A DNA stretch of 64,000 bases, from assembly GCA_016715645.1 (NCBI GenBank), contig JADJZR010000028.1, positions 278,969-342,968 of the forward strand. Direction: 5' to 3'. This document shows positions 62,119 to 64,000 of this stretch, piece by piece. This DNA is from Elusimicrobiota bacterium (GTDB lineage Bacteria > Elusimicrobiota > Elusimicrobia > FEN-1173). Positions within the stretch are counted from its first letter, which is position 1. Every line of letters begins with the position of its first letter. The position numbers and the translations under genes were made by a program. The notes below the pieces were generated by a model, which was not told where the DNA came from, made no database searches, and was given only the letters and a program-made list of their open reading frames with translations.

Positions 62119-63216
62119 ATGACTCAAGAACCTGTTCCCTCGCCGCAAAATGAAATGCGATTTCCCGAGGAGCCCCGCACCGAATCGTTCAACGCCTGGG
62201 ACCCGGACATCACCGCTCAAATCGATGCGCTGGTCCAGCGGGCGCGGGTGTCCAACGTTCCGGAAGAAGACATCAGCGACTTGGTGCGGGAAATCGTGGT
62301 GACTGCTCTCAAAACCCAACATTCCCAACTGCCTCGGGGGGACGCAAAAATTTTAAGCCGGTCGTTACGCGAACTGCGGTATGGGTTTCAGGTGTTCGGC
62401 CCCTATCGCAATCGCCGGAAAGTGACGATCTTTGGATCGGCTCGAACCCGGCCGTCGGAAATGGATTACAAACAGGCCCGGGCCTTTGCGCGCAAAATGG
62501 TTCAGCGGGGGTTTATGGTGATCACCGGCGCGGGGCCGGGCATCATGCAGGCGGGCAACCAGGGCGCGGGGCCGGAAAACAGTTTCGGCATCAACATCAA
62601 CTTGCCCTACAGGCAAAGCACCAACTCCTACGTAGACAAAGGAGACCGGTTCATTGACTGTCGGTTTTCTTTACGCGTAAACTGATGTTCGTCAAAGAAG
62701 CCGAACGCCGTGGCGTTGTTCCCGGGCAGGTTCGCAGTGCACCACGACGAGGGCATGGAAGTGATTGACTCTCTAAGTGCAAACCGGTAGGCCGACCCCC
62801 TGCCGATCGTCTTCATCGATACGCCCGGGGGCGAATACTGGAAGGATTGGGAGCGGCACGTCCGCAAACACCTGTTGAAACGGGGCAAGATCGCCGAAGA
62901 GGATTTCAACCTCTTTATGGTGACCGACTCGGTCAACAAGGCGGCGGACGAAATCGCGGGATTTTATAAAAATTACCATTCGGTTCGTTATGTTCGGGAC
63001 CGAATGGTCATTCTACTCAGCGGCTATTCCCCATTCGGGGTGGATCGGTTGGAAAGCCAGTTTAAAGACATTTTGTTGAAGGGCGCCCATTTTGTCAATC
63101 AGGGTCCTTTGGAAGAAGAGGCGGATTTCTTAAACCTTCCTCGTTTGGTGTTCCCGTTCAATCGGTTTAATTTCGGCCGGTTGCGGCTTTTGATCAACGC
63201 GCTCAACACGTTTTGA
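62119..63216 (+). CDS. LOG/TIGR00730-family protein, frame-broken
   Basis: An N-terminal piece (62119-62685) and a C-terminal piece (62875-63216) in different frames make one protein of about 365 residues. The first piece has KVTIFGSARTRPSEMDYKQARAFARKMVQRGFMVITGAGPGIMQAGNQGAG. The broken middle still shows MFVKEAE, a damaged PGG-x-GT block (FPGRF...HDEGMEV) and DPLPIVFIDTPGGEYW. LOG proteins are nucleoside-5'-monophosphate phosphoribohydrolases; this long form is of less clear function. At least three indels plus substitutions lie between about 62600 and 62815, with intact flanks, which looks like poor consensus. Confidence 0.8.
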
Positions 63217-63249
63217 TAGAATAGGGACTCCGCGGACAAGGAGATCCCT

Positions 63250-64000
63250 ATGAGCGAAACAGTTAAGTATTTTCTCGACGAATCAAAAATCCCGAAACAC
63301 TGGTACAACCTGGTGGCCGATTTGCCTACGCCGCCACCGGCGGTGTTGCACCCGGGCACCCACGCGCCGGTGACGCCGGGCGACCTGGAACCCCTGTTTC
63401 CCATGACGTTGATCCAACAGGAAGTGACACGGGAACGGGACGTTGAAATTCCAGAACCGGTGCGGGAAATTTACCGTCAATGGAGGCCGTCGCCTCTTTT
63501 CCGGGCACGCCGTTTGGAGAAGGCGCTCGATACGCCCGCGCGAATTTATTACAAGTATGAAGGTGTCAGCCCCGCGGGGAGCCATAAACCCAACACCGCC
63601 GTTCCCCAAGCGTTTTACAATAAAGAAGCGGGCATCAAAAAGATCGCCACGGAAACCGGGGCGGGCCAATGGGGATCGTCGTTGGCGTTTGCGGGGGCCT
63701 TGTTCGGCATTGATGTTCAGGTTTTTATGGTGCGGGTGTCTTACGATCAAAAACCTACCGGCGGGCGTTAATGGAAACCTATGGGGCCCGTTGGCGTGGC
63801 CTCGCCCTCCAACGAAACCCAGTCGGGCCGAGACATATTGGCCAAGAACCCCAAACATCCGGGCAGTTTGGGCATTGCCATATCCGAAGCTGTGGAAGTG
63901 GCCGCCCAACGTGACGACACCAACTACGCTTTGGGTTCGGTGTTGAATCACGTTATTCTTCATCAGACGGTGGTTGGGTTGGAGGCCATGGAACAGATGG
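63250..64000 (+). CDS. trpB: TrpB-type (TrpB2) tryptophan synthase beta chain, frame-broken and cut by window end
   Basis: The start SETVKYFLDESKIPKHWYNLVADLPTPPPAVLHPGTHAPVTPGDLEPLFP is the TrpB2 (longer, archaeal-type) N-terminus. The PLP lysine lies in GSHKPNTAVPQAFYNKE, then ATETGAGQWGSSLAFAGALFGIDV. The first frame ends at 63771 because one C is missing in KPYRRALMETYG (about 63752). A second small indel follows near 63810, after which SPSNETQSGRDILAKNPKHPGSLGIAISEAVE continues in register to the end. It condenses indole and serine. Likely assembly error rather than a pseudogene. Confidence 0.85.

Noticed and set aside
1..64000. CRISPR array
   Set aside because: No set of short regularly spaced direct repeats was seen by eye anywhere in the window.

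Overview
The window comes from a Gram-negative (LPS-making) bacterium of moderately high G+C. It carries core genes for lipid A/Kdo/heptose assembly, Sec translocation and a GspE/PilB ATPase, next to unusually large signal-peptide-bearing genes. Giant secreted proteins of this kind, whose N-terminal part carries an 'H-x-Q-D-x-H' motif, remind me of uncultured lineages such as Omnitrophota or Elusimicrobiota. That placement is an inference and was not tested.

Layout. 1-12.2 kb: a subtilase running off the left edge, comM, a redoxin, tRNA-Tyr, a Fic protein, an MFS exporter, a SigR/RsrA-like sigma/anti-sigma pair followed by an 8-codon ORF, a DUF255 (YyaL-type) protein and pyruvate phosphate dikinase. 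12.2-12.6 kb: a terminator with an apparent group II intron 5' remnant abutting it. 12.6-34.7 kb: two tandem giant paralogues. Giant A (2312 aa) is intact and contains a divergent alpha-glucan-phosphorylase-like module. Giant B is split by an ISL3-family element (23295-24666) with 22-bp inverted repeats and a perfect 8-bp target duplication. Removing the element plus one target copy (1380 nt) rejoins one frame of about 4445 codons, carrying a radical SAM motif, a PEP-utiliser swivel-like domain, a PPDK/PEP-synthase ATP-binding domain and a duplicated membrane module. Both giants share the same N-terminal and C-terminal domains.

34.7-37.6 kb: a repeat, a good promoter, a tripartite hipB-hipS-hipT toxin-antitoxin set and, directly abutting it, tgt. 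37.6-40.9 kb: yajC-secD-secF and a small frame-broken gene. 41.1-58.1 kb: a compact LPS-core operon on the plus strand with many ATGA overlaps (acyltransferase, waaA, two GT9, two GT4, one GT2, polysaccharide deacetylase, lpxK, lpxL-like, O-antigen-ligase-like, heptose kinase, kdsB, pyrG), interrupted by a DUF433/DUF5615 pair. 58.1-64 kb: a small membrane protein, a PilB/GspE ATPase, a glycerol-3-phosphate dehydrogenase, a LOG protein and a TrpB-type protein. The last two are broken by small indels that look like assembly error.

Most attractive for follow-up are the giant modular proteins with swapped enzymatic cores and the IS-split frame, the HipBST-tgt unit, the SigR/RsrA/micro-ORF unit, and the slippery-heptamer gene after secF.
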